A stretch of DNA of 64,000 nucleotides from Sphingomonas cannabina (GTDB lineage: Bacteria; Pseudomonadota; Alphaproteobacteria; Sphingomonadales; Sphingomonadaceae): assembly GCF_021391395.1 (NCBI RefSeq), contig NZ_CP090059.1, positions 2,961,001 through 3,025,000 on the forward strand, given 5' to 3'. A program made the translations under genes and the position numbers. The notes under the pieces were generated by a model, which was not told the origin of the DNA, ran no database searches, and saw nothing but the letters and a program-made list of their open reading frames with translations. Of the stretch, positions 1-12,747 are shown piece after piece (the first letter of the stretch is position 1; each line of letters opens with the position of its first letter).

Positions 1-782
1 GCACCCCAGTCGGACACCACGAAGCCCTTGAAGCCCCATTCCTTCTTGAGCAGGTCGGTCAGCAGCCAGCGGTTCTCGGCGGCATAGGTGCCGTTCACCT
101 TGTTGTACGATGCCATCACCGACCAGGGATCGGCCGCCTTCACCACCGTCTCGAACGCGGGCAGGTAGATCTCGCGCAGCGTGCGCTCGTCGACCACCGA
201 GTCGACGACGAACCGGTTGGTCTCCTGGTTGTTGGCGGCGAAATGCTTGATCGAGACGCCGATGCCCTGCGCCTGCACCCCCTCGACATAGCCGAGCGCC
301 AGCCTGCCCGCGAGCAGCGGGTCCTCCGAATAGGTCTCGAAATTGCGCCCCCAGCGCGGCGTGCGGACGATGTTGACCGTCGGCGCGAGCAGCAGCGATG
401 CGCCATAGCCGCGCGCCTCCTCCGCGATCGCGCCGCCGACCGCGCGGGTGACCTTCGGATTCCAAGTCGCGGCCAGCGAGACCGCGGTCGGGAACACCGT
501 CGCCGGCTTCCCCTCCGGCGAGCGCACGCCGGTCGGCCCGTCGGTCATGCGGAACTCGGGGATGCCGAGCCGCGGCACCGCGTGCAGCGTCATCCCCGAG
601 GCGCCGGCAAGCAGCGACACCTTCTCCTCGAGCGTCAGCCGCGCCACCAGGTCGTCGACGCGCTTCTCGACCGGCGCGGCCTTGTCGCGATAGACCTCCG
701 ACTGCGCCGCCGCCGGCCCGCTGCCGAGCGCAAGCGTCAACGCGGCGACAGCGATGCCGCCCAGCTCCCAGGATGACCTCAT
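1..782 (-). CDS. GH3 beta-glucosidase, secreted (C-terminal part lies outside window)
   Basis: Family GH3 enzymes remove terminal beta-linked sugars, usually glucose, by a retaining mechanism. The first 260 residues are visible. They begin with a Sec signal peptide ending near AAAQS, followed by the GH3 (beta/alpha) barrel with LTLEEKVSLLAG, RMTDGPTGVR, APTVNIVRTPRWGRNFETY and SIKHFAANNQE. The fragment ends in VVSDWG, whose Asp258 is the expected catalytic nucleophile. The ATG at 780-782 lies one base after the stop of the small secreted protein upstream, so this is the last visible gene of the rhamnosidase operon. The gene runs off the left edge and the second GH3 domain cannot be seen. The family is clear. 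Substrate specificity (glucose, xylose or other) is not. Confidence 0.93.
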   Translation of the reverse strand, partial: MRSSWELGGIAVAALTLALGSGPAAAQSEVYRDKAAPVEKRVDDLVARLTLEEKVSLLAGASGMTLHAVPRLGIPEFRMTDGPTGVRSPEGKPATVFPTAVSLAATWNPKVTRAVGGAIAEEARGYGASLLLAPTVNIVRTPRWGRNFETYSEDPLLAGRLALGYVEGVQAQGIGVSIKHFAANNQETNRFVVDSVVDERTLREIYLPAFETVVKAADPWSVMASYNKVNGTYAAENRWLLTDLLKKEWGFKGFVVSDWG

Positions 783-783
783 C

Positions 784-1113
784 TTACTTGATCGCGGCGA
801 GGTCGGTGTCGACCTTGGCCAGCAGCTCGTCGGTGAGCTTGCCGTCCGAATAGGCCTGGAGCTGCCGGAGGCTCATCCCCTTGAACATCTCGTACTCGGG
901 CCGCGCGGTGAGGCCCGGCAGGTCCTTCTCCAGCACGACCTTCGCCGCCGGATCGGCCGCGAGCTCCTGGATCGGCGTCTGGGTCGAGAACTTCGCGGCG
1001 GGCGCCGGCGCGGCCGCCTCCGGAGCCGCCGCGGGTGCCGGCGCAGTCTGCGCGGCAAGCGGAGCGGCGGCGGCGAACAAGACGGTCGCAATCACGGTCT
1101 TCATGGCATTCAT
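784..1113 (-). CDS. Small secreted protein of unknown function
   Basis: This is a protein of about 109 residues with a Sec signal ([18 protein letters not shown]), an Ala/Pro-rich linker, then a compact region of about 60 residues containing [44 protein letters not shown] and a C-terminal DLAAIK. From memory, similar tails occur beside or fused to sphingomonad esterases and glycosidases, but I cannot name a characterised member. The ATG at 1111-1113 overlaps the upstream ligase stop (ATGA). An alternative ATG at 1102-1104 sits at better spacing from the AAGAAGG at 1114-1120. It lies between the acyl-CoA ligase and the GH3 gene in the coupled operon, so a periplasmic accessory role in glycoside use is plausible. 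No catalytic motif is evident. Confidence 0.8.
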   Translation of the reverse strand: MNAMKTVIATVLFAAAAPLAAQTAPAPAAAPEAAAPAPAAKFSTQTPIQELAADPAAKVVLEKDLPGLTARPEYEMFKGMSLRQLQAYSDGKLTDELLAKVDTDLAAIK

Positions 1114-2783
1114 CCTTCTTTGGAGGTGTCGCTTTCGAGCTCGGCGATCATCGCCTCGCGGATCAGATATTTCTGGATCTTGCCGGTCACCGTCGTCGGA
1201 AAAGCATCGACGAAACGGATGTGGCGGGGAATCTTGTAGTGAGCGATGCGGCCACGGCAGAAGCTGCGGATGTCTTCGGCATCGCCCGTGGCGCCGGGAC
1301 GCAGCCGGATCCAGGCGCACAGCTCCTCACCCATCCGCTCGTCGGGCACGCCGACCACGGTCACGTCCTCGACCGCAGGGTGGCCGTAGAGATACTCCTC
1401 GATCTCCCGCGGATAGACGTTCTCGCCGCCGCGGATCACCATATCCTTGAGGCGGCCGACGATCGTGCCGTAGCCCTCTGCGTCAATCACGGCGAGGTCG
1501 CCCGAGTGCATCCAGCCCTCCGCGTCGATCACCTCGGCGGTCTTCGCGGGCTCGTCCCAATAACCGAGCATCACCGAATAGCCGCGGGTGCACAGCTCCC
1601 CCGGCGTTCCGGTCGGCACCACCTCGCCGCCCTCGTCGACGGTCTTGCATTCGAGATGCGGCTGCACCCGCCCGATCGACCCGATGCGGCGCTCGACGGG
1701 ATCGTCGATCGCGGTCTGGAAGCTGACCGGGCTGGTCTCCGTCATGCCATAGGCGATGGTGATGTCGCGTATGTTGAGCCGCTCGATCACCTGCCGCATC
1801 AGCGGCTCCGGACAGATCGCGCCGGCCATGACGCCGGTGCGCAGCGAGCTGAGGTCGAAACGATCGAACTCCGGATGCGCCAGCATGCCGATGAACATCG
1901 TCGGCACCCCGTAAAGCGCGGTGCAACGCTCTGCCGTGACCGCCCGCAACGCCGCATCGGGATCGAATCCGGCGCTCGGATAGACCATCCTCGCGCCATG
2001 GGTGACGCTGGCGAGATTGCCCATCACCATCCCGAAGCAATGGTAGAGCGGCACCGGGATGCAGATGCGATCCTCGGGCGTCAGCGCCTGAGCGCGACCG
2101 ACGAAATAGCCGTTGTTGAGGATGTTGCGATGGCTGAGCGTCGCGCCCTTGGGCAGGCCGGTGGTGCCGCTTGTGAACTGGATGTTGGCGGCATCGGTGC
2201 TCCGCAGCGTCTCGCCGAGCGTGCCCAGCCATTCGCGGTCAGCGGGACGGGCCGAGGCCGTCACCTCGTCGAATGTCCGCCATCCCGCGGGCGGCGTGCC
2301 GCCGATCTGGATCGCATGGCGCAGCGTCGGCAACCGCTCGCTGGGCAGCGGCCCCGGCGCCATCTCGCGCAGCATCGCGGCATAGTCGCTGGTCCTGAAC
2401 CGCTCGGCCAGTACCAGCGCCGACAGGCCGACCTTGTTGATCGCGAACTCGGCTTCGGTGACGCGATAGGCGGGATTGATCGTCACCAGGATGAGACCGG
2501 CGCGCGCCGCGGCGAACTGGGTGATCGTCCACTCGACGCAATTGGGCGCCCAGATGCCGATCCGGTCGCCCGGCTCCAGCCCCAGCGCCAGCAATCCCGC
2601 GGCGAAATCGTCGGCACGCGCCAGCAGCTCGGCAAAGCTCAACCGTACTCCCTGCTCGACCGAAATCAGCGCCTCGCGCTCCCCCCAGCGCTCGGCGGCA
2701 CGCGCCAGCGCCGTGCCGATCGTATGCTCGATCAGCGGCGGCTCCGGCGCACCCCGCACCCGGCTGAGGGCGAGCGGGCTCAC
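1110..2783 (-). CDS. AMP-forming acyl-CoA synthetase (ACSF2/FadD-like)
   Basis: This enzyme activates a carboxylic acid to its CoA thioester with ATP. The 557-residue length is normal for the family. Visible motifs are the phosphate loop [10 protein letters not shown] at about 204-213, the [11 protein letters not shown] adenine motif, [15 protein letters not shown], the hinge [16 protein letters not shown], and the catalytic-lysine tail [13 protein letters not shown]. The reading frame is open far upstream. I place the start at GTG 2781-2783 because it overlaps the tannase stop (GTGA) and gives the usual N-terminus. Related ligases often accompany leucine/isovalerate genes, and an isovaleryl-CoA dehydrogenase lies divergently at 12992. 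Its place among esterase genes suggests it activates an acid released from an ester. Medium-chain, branched or aromatic acids are all possible. Confidence 0.93.
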   Translation of the reverse strand: MSPLALSRVRGAPEPPLIEHTIGTALARAAERWGEREALISVEQGVRLSFAELLARADDFAAGLLALGLEPGDRIGIWAPNCVEWTITQFAAARAGLILVTINPAYRVTEAEFAINKVGLSALVLAERFRTSDYAAMLREMAPGPLPSERLPTLRHAIQIGGTPPAGWRTFDEVTASARPADREWLGTLGETLRSTDAANIQFTSGTTGLPKGATLSHRNILNNGYFVGRAQALTPEDRICIPVPLYHCFGMVMGNLASVTHGARMVYPSAGFDPDAALRAVTAERCTALYGVPTMFIGMLAHPEFDRFDLSSLRTGVMAGAICPEPLMRQVIERLNIRDITIAYGMTETSPVSFQTAIDDPVERRIGSIGRVQPHLECKTVDEGGEVVPTGTPGELCTRGYSVMLGYWDEPAKTAEVIDAEGWMHSGDLAVIDAEGYGTIVGRLKDMVIRGGENVYPREIEEYLYGHPAVEDVTVVGVPDERMGEELCAWIRLRPGATGDAEDIRSFCRGRIAHYKIPRHIRFVDAFPTTVTGKIQKYLIREAMIAELESDTSKEG

Positions 2784-4378
2784 GATTTCGGCGCCACGCA
2801 GGCGAAGCTGCCCGCCTCGTCGGTCGAGCCGCTGCCGGTCCATTTCGCGACCTTGGGATAGGCGCACAGCGGGCGCGTGCGGGTCGGCTTGGCCGGCAGG
2901 CCGAGATAGGCGAACAGGTCGTTGTCGTACTTGGTCGCGACCATCGTCTCGGGCGCGGGGCCGCCCTGCCGCCACCTGTCGAGCGTGGTGAGCGCATCGA
3001 AGATGCTCGCGCCCGGCCCGCCCAGGCAGTGCGACATGCCCGGCACCATGAACAGCCGCACCGACTGCGCCGCGCCCGGCGTCTTCTTCAGCGCCGCCTG
3101 GTAATATTGGATCGTGTTCTCGGGCGGGATCGCGGCGTCGTTCCAGCCGTGGTAGAGGATCAGCTTGCCGCCGCGCCGGATGAAGGGCGTCAGGTCCGGA
3201 TTGTCGCTGTCGAGGATCGGCGCCATCCGCGCCTTCGCCGCGGCATAATCGCGCCCGAGGTCGAACCGCGCCGGCTGCCAGTTCGGGTCCGAATAGACCA
3301 GGTAGCGGAAGAATTCGGTGGCGAAGACGCCGTGCTGTGCCTTGGGTCCCGTCAACCACACATCCCAAGTGCCGGGGAAGGCCTCCGCGCCGGGCATCAT
3401 GCCGGGGAAGAACGGCTTGCCCTTGGCGTCGACCGCGCCCCGATAGAGCGCCTTCGCCGCGGCGACCTGCGGCGCGGTCAGGCAGTCGGCGGCGTCGCCC
3501 GCCTTGCACTGGAGCACTGTTGGATCGAAGCCGCAGCTTCGGGGATCGTCGATCACCTCGTCCTTGACGCCGTCGGCCGCATCGCATTTCGCGAGCGCGG
3601 CACTCTGCAACAGCTTGAGCTTGGCGGCGGGAATGGCGGATTCCGGTCTGGCGAACACAGCGCGGTCATTGGCCATGAAGCCGGCCATCATCCGCGTCCA
3701 GGCGTTGGCCGGCGCGCCCGCGATGATCGCGTCATAGTCCTCCGGATAGCGCTGCGCCTCCATCAGCGCCTCGCGCCCGCCGTCGGAGCAGCCCTGGAAA
3801 TAGGCCGCCTGCAGCCCGCGGGGATAGAAGGCCGCGATCACCGCCTTGGCGAAGTTCGCGGTGAGGTGGTTGGCGCGATGCCCGAAGTCGGTGATCCGCT
3901 CGGGCTCGTTCAGCGCCCACTTGCCGTCGGTGTCGCCGGTGCCGACGTGCCCCAGGTCGGTGCCCGCCGTCGCATAGCCCTTGCCCAGCGCCCCATGCAT
4001 CGTCAGCGAGGACAGGGTGAGGCTACCGCCGAAGCCACCGTTGCCGGCGCCGACCATCTTGCCGTTCCAGTTCGCCGCCTCGGGCAGCCACACCTCGACC
4101 CGGATGTTCGACCGCGCCACCGGCGTCAGCACCGCCTGGACGCGGCAGAAGCTCGCCTGCGCGGGCAGGCCGGGCTTGCCCGCCTCGGTCACGACGGGCG
4201 CACCCTTCGTCACCATCGCGGCGCTCTCGATCCGGCCGTTGGCGATCGGCATGCCCGCGAGCGCGGCGCAGTCCGCCGCCTTGAAGCCTGCCTGCGCCGG
4301 CGCGGCGGTCTCGGTGCCGATCATGCCCGGGATGAGCGGCGCCGTACCCAGCAGCAGCGGAGGAACGATCCTGATCAT
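2780..4378 (-). CDS. Tannase/feruloyl esterase family hydrolase, secreted
   Basis: The protein is 532 residues and belongs to the tannase/feruloyl esterase family (PF07519). Members hydrolyse esters of phenolic or other acids with sugars or quinate. An N-terminal hydrophobic signal (residues 1-29) suggests export. The nucleophile elbow is GCSDGGRE with Ser198. The Asp is probably in [11 protein letters not shown] and the His in MSHCLGGPG. Each acid and base motif has a neighbouring Cys, consistent with the catalytic disulfide known for this family (C197 and the C after H). The start ATG at 4376-4378 overlaps the upstream esterase stop (ATGA), and the stop overlaps the ligase GTG. It sits with two further esterases and a rhamnosidase, which points to an esterified glycoside as substrate. 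The exact ester cannot be deduced. Confidence 0.94.
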   Translation of the reverse strand: MIRIVPPLLLGTAPLIPGMIGTETAAPAQAGFKAADCAALAGMPIANGRIESAAMVTKGAPVVTEAGKPGLPAQASFCRVQAVLTPVARSNIRVEVWLPEAANWNGKMVGAGNGGFGGSLTLSSLTMHGALGKGYATAGTDLGHVGTGDTDGKWALNEPERITDFGHRANHLTANFAKAVIAAFYPRGLQAAYFQGCSDGGREALMEAQRYPEDYDAIIAGAPANAWTRMMAGFMANDRAVFARPESAIPAAKLKLLQSAALAKCDAADGVKDEVIDDPRSCGFDPTVLQCKAGDAADCLTAPQVAAAKALYRGAVDAKGKPFFPGMMPGAEAFPGTWDVWLTGPKAQHGVFATEFFRYLVYSDPNWQPARFDLGRDYAAAKARMAPILDSDNPDLTPFIRRGGKLILYHGWNDAAIPPENTIQYYQAALKKTPGAAQSVRLFMVPGMSHCLGGPGASIFDALTTLDRWRQGGPAPETMVATKYDNDLFAYLGLPAKPTRTRPLCAYPKVAKWTGSGSTDEAGSFACVAPKS

Positions 4379-5255
4379 TTGCCGAGCAATCCCTTGGCTT
4401 GCAGCCATTGCTGCGTCCGTTCGGTCCAGGCGTCGGACGCCTTCCCTTTCTTCGCGATGCCGAAGCCGTGGCCACCCTCGGGATAGGTGACGAGCGTCGC
4501 GTCGGCGCCCGCATCGGTCCATGCCTTCGCGACGCGCCCTGCGTCCTCACCCGCCAGCTTGTCGTCCGCCGCCACGATCGCGAGCAATGGCGGCGCCTTG
4601 GGCGGCACGGCGATGCTGTCGCCGACCAGGCCCGGATAGACGGCGACCACGAAATCCGGCCGGCTCTGCGGCTGGTTGGCGAGCGTCGTCCACATCGTCA
4701 CCGCCCCGCCCGCGGAGAAGCCCATCATCCCCAGCCGCCCGGGCTTGATCCCGTAGCTGGCGGCGTTGGCACGGACATAGGCCATCGCCGCCTCGCCGTC
4801 GGCGGTGTCGAGCGGCTTCAGCGGCGCGACCGTCGCCTTGAGCTGATCGATGTCGCCGAGCAGCTTGATCAGCGAACCCGGGAACTCGCTGCCGGTCGGC
4901 ACCAGCCGGTAGCGCAGCACGAAGGCGGTGATGCCGAGGCCATTGAGCCACTTCGCGACGCCGATCCCCTCATTGTCGATCGACAGCATGTGGAAGCCGC
5001 CCCCCGGCGCGATCACCACGCCGGTGCCGTTGGCGACCGCCGGATCGGCCGGGAACACGCTGAGCGATGGCTCGCTGACGTTGCGGGTGATCGTGCCGAA
5101 GAACAGCGATCCGTCGGTGGTCTCCGGCTTCGCGGGGCCGATCGTACCCGCCGGCCCGGCCGGCGACAGCCTGATCCGCTCGCCCTCGCTCGCGGCGGCG
5201 TTGGCGCAGCCGATCAGCAGCGCCAGCGCCGGGACCGCCGCCATCCATTTCCGCA

Positions 5256-5256
<1 letters not shown>
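4375..5256 (-). CDS. Alpha/beta-hydrolase esterase (acetylxylan-esterase-like)
   Basis: This 293-residue protein has a signal peptide (ALALLIGCANAAASE, possibly lipoprotein-like at Cys17) and an alpha/beta-hydrolase fold typical of short-acyl sugar esterases. The oxyanion-hole segment is APGGGFHML. The nucleophile is Ser181 in GFSAGG, the acid is Asp231 or Asp232 in VAADDKLAG, and the base is His263 in GGHGFGI. The start ATG at 5254-5256 shares one base with the preceding carboxylesterase stop (TGATG). A GTG at 5257-5259 is a less likely alternative. The stop overlaps the tannase ATG. It probably removes small acyl groups in the periplasm. Acetyl esterase on xylan or on a decorated glycoside are both possible. 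Confidence 0.9.
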
Positions 5257-6742
<1,486 letters not shown>

Positions 6743-6746
<4 letters not shown>

Positions 6747-9700
6747 CGCGCTCCTCCCGTGGTGAACTCGAACGTGCCGGCGCCGGTCCGATAGACGACC
6801 GCGCCCCTCTCTTCCCGCACCCGCGCCGCCCCCGCCGGCACGCCGGTGATTGCGCCGAAGCCGGTCGACACCCACACCTCGCCCGCGCTGTTCATCGGGA
6901 TGGTCGCGGTCAGCGTCAGCCGGCCATCCGCGACCTTCCACGCCGACCGCGCCTCGCCCTGCGGCGTCGCCATCGTCGCCGAGGCCCAGGCGAGCCCCGC
7001 CGGGATCGCCGGCCGTATCTGCACGGTGCGATAGCCCGGCGCGCCCGGCCTCAATCCCGCGAGCCGCTGCCGCAGCCAGTCGGCGATCGAGCCGAAATAA
7101 TGATGGTCGCGCGAGCGCGAGCCGAGGCTCCAGCTCTCGAACATCGTCTTGTGCCCGTTGGCGAGCCAATAGCCCCAGCTCGGCTCCTCGGTGCGGGTGG
7201 CGAGCTTGTAGGCGAGGTCGGCATGGCCATGGTCGCTCAGCAGGTCGAGCAGGTAGCGGGTGCCGTACACCCCGGTCTTCAGCCCCTGCGCGGCGACATC
7301 GGCGGCGATCGCATCTGCGACCGACTGCTCGCGTCCCGCCGGCGCCATGCCGAAGGCGAGCGGAAGCACGTTCTGGATCTGGGTCGGCTTGCCGGCCGCG
7401 CCCTTGTCGTCGAGGGTGCGATACCAGCCGTTCGCGTCGTCCCAGTAGCGCTTGTTGTAGGCGGCCCGGATCGCTTCGGCGAGCGCGCCATAGCGCTCGG
7501 CGTCGGCAGCTTTGCCGATCACCTGCGACGATTGCGCGAGCAGCTTCGCCTCCAGGAAGAAATAGGCACTGGTCACCGCGTCGATCCCGCCGCCGCGCGC
7601 GTTCATGAAGTCGAGCGATCCCGGTGCGCTCCATTCGCTCAGCGATATCTTCGGCCCGCGATAGTCGGGCGCGGCAAACTTGGTCGCGGTGTAGTCGACC
7701 AGCCGCCGCTGCACCTCGTGCATCCGCTCCAGCACGCGGGTGTCGCCGTAGGTCTGGTAGAGCTCCCACGGCAGGATCATCGCCGCCACGTCCCAGGGCG
7801 TCGTCGGTCCCCACACCAGGTTCCACCCCGGCGTGTTCTCATAGCCGTAGTAGGGCGTCGCCGGCACGATCTCCGGCAGCTCGCCGCTCGGCGCCTGCGC
7901 GTCGGGGAAGTCGGCGAGCCACTTGCTCCACACCCGCGCCACGTCGAGGCTCCGTACCGCCGCGCCGGCCGAAGCCTGCGCGTCGCCGGTCCAGCCGTTC
8001 TTCTCATAGGTCGGCGTGTCGGTCTGGAAGCCGTGCATGTTGTTGAGGATGGTGCGGATCGCCGCCTGGTCGATCTCGCCGAGCAGCGGGTTGGCGCTGG
8101 CGAAGCTGCCGGTGCTGGCGACGGCGGAGTGCGCGACCTTGCCGGTCAGCGTCGCCAGCGTCGGCGTGCCGGGAAAGCCTTCGAGCTGCACGTAGCGGAA
8201 GCCATGGTAGCCGAAGCTCGGCTCCCACCGCTCGCGCCCCTTGCCGGCGAGCGTATAGCGATCGGTCTGGAGCTGCGCGTCGATCAGGCCCGAGGCGGGG
8301 ACGATCAGCCCGTCGTCACCGACCCGCTCGCTCGCCGCCATCGAGACGGTGCGCCCGCCCGGTCCGGTCACGTCGAGCGCGACCCAGCCGGCGAAGATGC
8401 GGCCGAAGTCGTAGACCCAGACGCCGGGCTTCACTTCCTTGAGCGATACCGGCGCGACGGTCTCGACGGGCGCGATCGGCTCCAGATTGGCGGCGTGCAG
8501 CTCGCCCTTCGGCCCCTCGACAGGCGTCGCGGGCATCCAGCGGCGATCGGAGAAGCCCGGCTTGTCCCACCCCACCGGCAGCAGCCGCGCGTCGTAGCGC
8601 TCGCCGCGGTGGATCGAATCCGCCAGCGTCGGGCCCGAGATCGTCTTCCAGCTCTCATCGGTCGCGATGGTCTGCCGCGACCCGTCGGCGAAGGTCACTT
8701 CCAGCTGCGCCTTGACCGCCGGCTCGCCATGCCATGGCGCCTGCTGGAAATACCATTCATTGGGATCGGTAAGCCCGTACCAGCCCCGCCCGAGCTCGGC
8801 GCCGAGCACATTGGCCCCGGCGCGCAGCCGATCCGTCACGTCATAGGTATAATAGAGCACCCGCTTGTCATAGGCGGTGAAGCCCCCGCCCATCGCGCTC
8901 GCGCCCAAGATGACGCCGTTGAGGTGCAGCTTCGGCCAGCCTGCCCCGGCGACGTAGAGCCGCGCGCTGGCGATCCCCTTCGCCGGCAGGGTGAAGGCAC
9001 GGCGCAGCAGCGGCGCCGGGGATTCGATCGGCAGCACGATGTCGACGTTCGGAAGCCCGCTCGACACCACCAGCCCCTCGGCCTCGACGCGGCCGCCGGT
9101 GAAGGCGTTGTCGTTCGCCTCGAACCGCGTCGCGAAGGCCGGGCTGCCGCTGCCGACGACGCGCACGCGATGGATCACCGCCGCCCGCGCCTCCTTCGCC
9201 GCGTAGCCGATGGTGCCGTGCGCCTGCGCGTCGTCGGTGAGGGTATCGACCGTCTTCCCGTCGATCGCGGTGGTGATCGTCCGGCCCCTCGCGGTGATCG
9301 TCACCCGATGCCGCACGCCCTTCAGCATCACGCCGGCCAGCGGCACGCGCTTGAGCTCGGCCATCTTCACCGCCGAGCTCACCCCGCCCGGATAGCGCCG
9401 CACCCGCTCGATCAGGACCGGCCCGTCCTTCTCCTCGGCGAGGGTCCAGACGTAGGCCTCGCCATAGGTCTTGCCGACCGGCCGCGCGCGGAAGATGAGG
9501 TCGAGCGACGCCCCCGTCATGGTCAGCTCGCTCTCGAACGTCAGGTCCGCCCAATCATGGTCGGTCCGCTTCGGTCCGGCGATCCAGCGGGCAGACCAGT
9601 CGGCGGGCCTCAGCAGCCCCATCTCCCACCAGCCGGGCCTGCTCCATCCGCTCTGGCGCCCATCCCCGTCCCAAGTCGCGACCTGCCACCAATAGCGCGT

Positions 9701-10039
9701 GCGCGAGGCGAGCGGCGGCCCGGCATAGGCGACCTGCGCGTTGGCATCGGACGCGACCCTGCCGCTGTCCCACACCAGTTTCTCCTGCGCCAGCTCTTCC
9801 GGGCTGGCGGCGACGCGGATGCGATAGGCGGCCTGTCGCGCCGTCGGCACCCGCCATGCCAGCCGCGGCGCCGGCTCGTCGATGCCGAGCGGCTCGGCTG
9901 CATATTCGACCTTGAGCGCGGAGGGCGCATCCGCCTCGGCCGCCGCGCCGGGCACCAGCCCGGCCGCGCCCACCAGCAGGACGAGGCGGCCGATATGCGA
10001 GCCACCTCTTCCCGTCCCCGTTGTCGGCCGATACGGCAA
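6743..10039 (-). CDS. GH78 alpha-L-rhamnosidase, secreted
   Basis: This 1098-residue inverting alpha-L-rhamnosidase has the usual GH78 layout: N-terminal fibronectin-like and lectin-like sandwich domains, an (alpha/alpha)6 barrel and a C-terminal beta domain. The proposed general acid is Glu679 in TYEKNGWTGDAQ. The C-terminal barrel glutamate is Glu968 in TMFESWS. The first 35 residues form a signal peptide. The start is an unusual TTG (10037-10039), chosen because GGGGAGG (complement of 10045-10051) lies five bases upstream and no ATG is available before the mature domain. The Shine-Dalgarno touches the TonB receptor stop codon, so translation is probably coupled. The product releases terminal rhamnose from plant or microbial glycosides imported by the adjacent receptor. 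Confidence 0.95.
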
Positions 10040-10050
10040 CCGATCCTCCC

Positions 10051-12747
10051 CTAGAACTTGGTCCGGATGCCGAAGGAGACCAGCCGCCCCAGCGTACTGC
10101 CGTTGGTATAGCCGGTGGCATTGTTCAGATACGGCGGATCCTCGTCGAACACATTGTCGACGTTCACGGTCAGCATGGTGTCCTTCATCACCTTGCCGAG
10201 ATCGTAGCCCAGGAACAGGTCGACCGTGTCGAATGAGGAGACGCGGGTCTGCGGGAGCACCCCGAGCAGCGGAAATCCGCTGCGATGGTTGAGCGCCGCG
10301 CGGCCGATCAGATCGCCCACCTTGCCGCCCAGCGTCGCAACGAATTGAAGGCGCCCGTAACCATTCTTCAGGTCGTTGCTGAAGTCGCCGCCCTGGATCG
10401 CCTGCGTCCTGCGCTTCAAGGTGTATGTGCCGGCGAAGCTGGCGTTCACCGATCCGAACGACGTGTCGTGGGCATAGGCGAGGTTGAAGTCGATGCCGCT
10501 GGTGTTCACCGCGCCGAGATTGGCGCGCTGCGCCAGAAACAGCACATAGGGTGAGCTGACCGCGTAGAGCGCCGCCAGACTCGGCACCCCATCGATCCGT
10601 AGGTTGGCTGCCGCGGCCGTCGCCTGGGCCAGCGTCGGATTGAGGATGAAGAAGCTGGCGTAGTTGGGATCGGTGAACAGGATGGGCGAGGTGAACGGCG
10701 GAACGCTGATCGCGTCCTTGAACCTGACGTTGTAATAGGTCGCGCTGGCAATCAGGCCGGGCAGCGCCGCGGGCTTGAGGTCGAAGCCCAGCGACCAGGT
10801 ATCGGCCGTCTCCGGGCGAAGGTCGGCGTTGCCGCCGGCGATCGCCATGGTCGGCCGCAGGATGTCGAACGGCGAGCTGTTCGGCGCGCGGAACGGGCTG
10901 AACGGGATAACCTGAACGCGCGAATCCACCGAATTGCCGAGGTCGGCGAGGCTCGGCGCATGGAACGACGTCCCATAGTTGCCGCGTAGCGTCAGCGCCT
11001 GGAACGGCCGGTAGGTGATGCCGATCTTGGGATTGGTGGTGCCGCCGACGTCGCTGTAATGGTCGTAGCGGACCGAGCCTGATATCTCGAGGCTGTAGAA
11101 GCCGCCGCTGCGGTTGTCCGCGCCGACGAGCGGCACCAGCACTTCGCCGAACACCGACTTGACGTCGCGGCTCGCGAAGGAGCTCGCGCCCACGACCGCG
11201 GCCTGGGGACCGCTGCCGGTAAACGAGCGGATGTTCTCATAATGATATTCGGCACCCACCGCGAGGCGGACGTCGCCGCCCGGCACCGCGAACAGCGGCC
11301 CGTCGAGAACCGCGCGGCCTTCGGCCAACTCCTGGTCGGCGTCGCCGTAATTCACGAAATCGTTGATCGCAGCGAGCACCGCCGGCGCCGTCGCCGAGAG
11401 ATTGTAGGGATTGAGCGCCGTCGCCGTGCTCGTCCCCGCAAGTGCGGCGGTGACGGCGGTCGCGTTGAAGGAATCCTCGGTGGTGACATTCTCGCTGCGG
11501 CCGAAATTGGCCTGTGTGCGCAACTGCCAGCCGCCGCCCAGCTCGAAATCGAACTTGGGCGTCACGCCGTATGAGGTGAAGGAAGCCGGGCTGACGTGGC
11601 TCGGCCCGAACACGTCGTCGAAGGCGAAGGCGACGGAATGGGCGAGCTCGGCCCCGATCGGCGAGAAATACGGGTTGGCCGCGGTAATCGTACCGCTCGC
11701 GCTCCCCTGCGCGGTGCGGGTTACCGTGTCGCGCCGCGACCAATAGGCCGTGGTCGAGAAGGTGATGCCGTCGCTCAGCTCCTGCATGAGGCTGGCGAAG
11801 ACGCTGTGCCGCTTCTCGCGCGGATAGAGATCGGCGTAATCGGTCTGGTCGCAGCGGTTGAGCGAGCCCGGAACCCGGCCCGGCAAGGCGTAGGTGGTGG
11901 TGCCGATGGTGATGTTGGCCAGCGGGCATGCGGTCGACCGATTGTCGGCGCCGCCGCGCGGGACATTGTTCGCGGTCGCGTAATCGCGATCGATGCCGAG
12001 CAGATTGTCGTGCCAGGCATAGGCATAGGAGACGTAGATCGAGCCCGATCCCCAATCCTTGCCGGCGATCGCGCTGGCGTCGAACGTCTTGTAATTGTCA
12101 GCGAAGCCATAGCGCGCATTGACGCCGATCCCGTCGTAGCGCTTGCGCAGGATGAAATTGATGACGCCGCCGATCGCATCGGAGCCGTAGATCGACGATC
12201 CGCCGTCGGGGATCACCTCGACCCGATCGATCGCATCGGGGGGTATCACTGACGGATCGACCGACGTCTGGAGGATGCCGGCGCCGACCAGCCGGTGGCC
12301 GTTCATCAGCACCAGCGTCGTCGAGCCGCCGGACGCACCGAGGTTGCGGATGTTGGGCCGCACGATCGGATTGCTGTAGTTGCCGAGACCCGCAGGCACC
12401 GTCCCGAAATTGCCGATCTGCGGAATCGAGGCCAGCAGATCGTTGGACGAGGCGGCACCGGTGGCGACCACCTCGTCACGCGTCACGCCGATGACGTTGG
12501 TGCCGGTCGGCGCAACGCCGCGCAGCAGCGTGCCGGTGACGACGATGTCCGCCGCAGTCGCTTCGTCCGGGCCCGCAACGGGATCGATCTGCTCGCCCGG
12601 CACGGTATCCTGCCTCGGGTTCGCCGTCTCCGGCGCGACCTGCGCCTCCGCAGTCCCTGCCCACAGCAGCGCTCCCGCCAGCGCCGCGAGCGACAATCCG
12701 CGCGCGATCTCGCGCCGGTCCCGTGATGTCCTGAACATGCCGATCAT
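10051..12747 (-). CDS. TonB-dependent receptor (glycoside locus)
   Basis: This outer-membrane active transporter of about 898 residues has a signal peptide (GLSLAALAGALLWAGTAEA) and a TonB-box-like DIVVTGT. The plug carries VRPNIRNLGASGGSTTLVLMNGHR, VIPPDAIDRVEVIPDGGSSIYGSDAIGGVINFILRK. A long beta-barrel ends in the terminal strand FGIRTKF. The plug and length match the large sphingomonad/xanthomonad receptors for sugars and other carbon sources rather than siderophore receptors. I chose ATG 12745-12747 after GGGGAAG. ATG 12736-12738 is an alternative. It is the first gene of the operon, and the rhamnosidase follows after 11 bp. It presumably imports the oligosaccharide or glycoside that the downstream enzymes process. 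Confidence 0.93.
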   Translation of the reverse strand: MIGMFRTSRDRREIARGLSLAALAGALLWAGTAEAQVAPETANPRQDTVPGEQIDPVAGPDEATAADIVVTGTLLRGVAPTGTNVIGVTRDEVVATGAASSNDLLASIPQIGNFGTVPAGLGNYSNPIVRPNIRNLGASGGSTTLVLMNGHRLVGAGILQTSVDPSVIPPDAIDRVEVIPDGGSSIYGSDAIGGVINFILRKRYDGIGVNARYGFADNYKTFDASAIAGKDWGSGSIYVSYAYAWHDNLLGIDRDYATANNVPRGGADNRSTACPLANITIGTTTYALPGRVPGSLNRCDQTDYADLYPREKRHSVFASLMQELSDGITFSTTAYWSRRDTVTRTAQGSASGTITAANPYFSPIGAELAHSVAFAFDDVFGPSHVSPASFTSYGVTPKFDFELGGGWQLRTQANFGRSENVTTEDSFNATAVTAALAGTSTATALNPYNLSATAPAVLAAINDFVNYGDADQELAEGRAVLDGPLFAVPGGDVRLAVGAEYHYENIRSFTGSGPQAAVVGASSFASRDVKSVFGEVLVPLVGADNRSGGFYSLEISGSVRYDHYSDVGGTTNPKIGITYRPFQALTLRGNYGTSFHAPSLADLGNSVDSRVQVIPFSPFRAPNSSPFDILRPTMAIAGGNADLRPETADTWSLGFDLKPAALPGLIASATYYNVRFKDAISVPPFTSPILFTDPNYASFFILNPTLAQATAAAANLRIDGVPSLAALYAVSSPYVLFLAQRANLGAVNTSGIDFNLAYAHDTSFGSVNASFAGTYTLKRRTQAIQGGDFSNDLKNGYGRLQFVATLGGKVGDLIGRAALNHRSGFPLLGVLPQTRVSSFDTVDLFLGYDLGKVMKDTMLTVNVDNVFDEDPPYLNNATGYTNGSTLGRLVSFGIRTKF

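Noticed and set aside
7100..10054. A 984-codon open frame opposite the rhamnosidase gene
   Set aside because: Low-complexity Arg/Gly/Ala/Asp sequence typical of antisense frames in GC-rich DNA. The GH78 protein on the other strand has full motifs.
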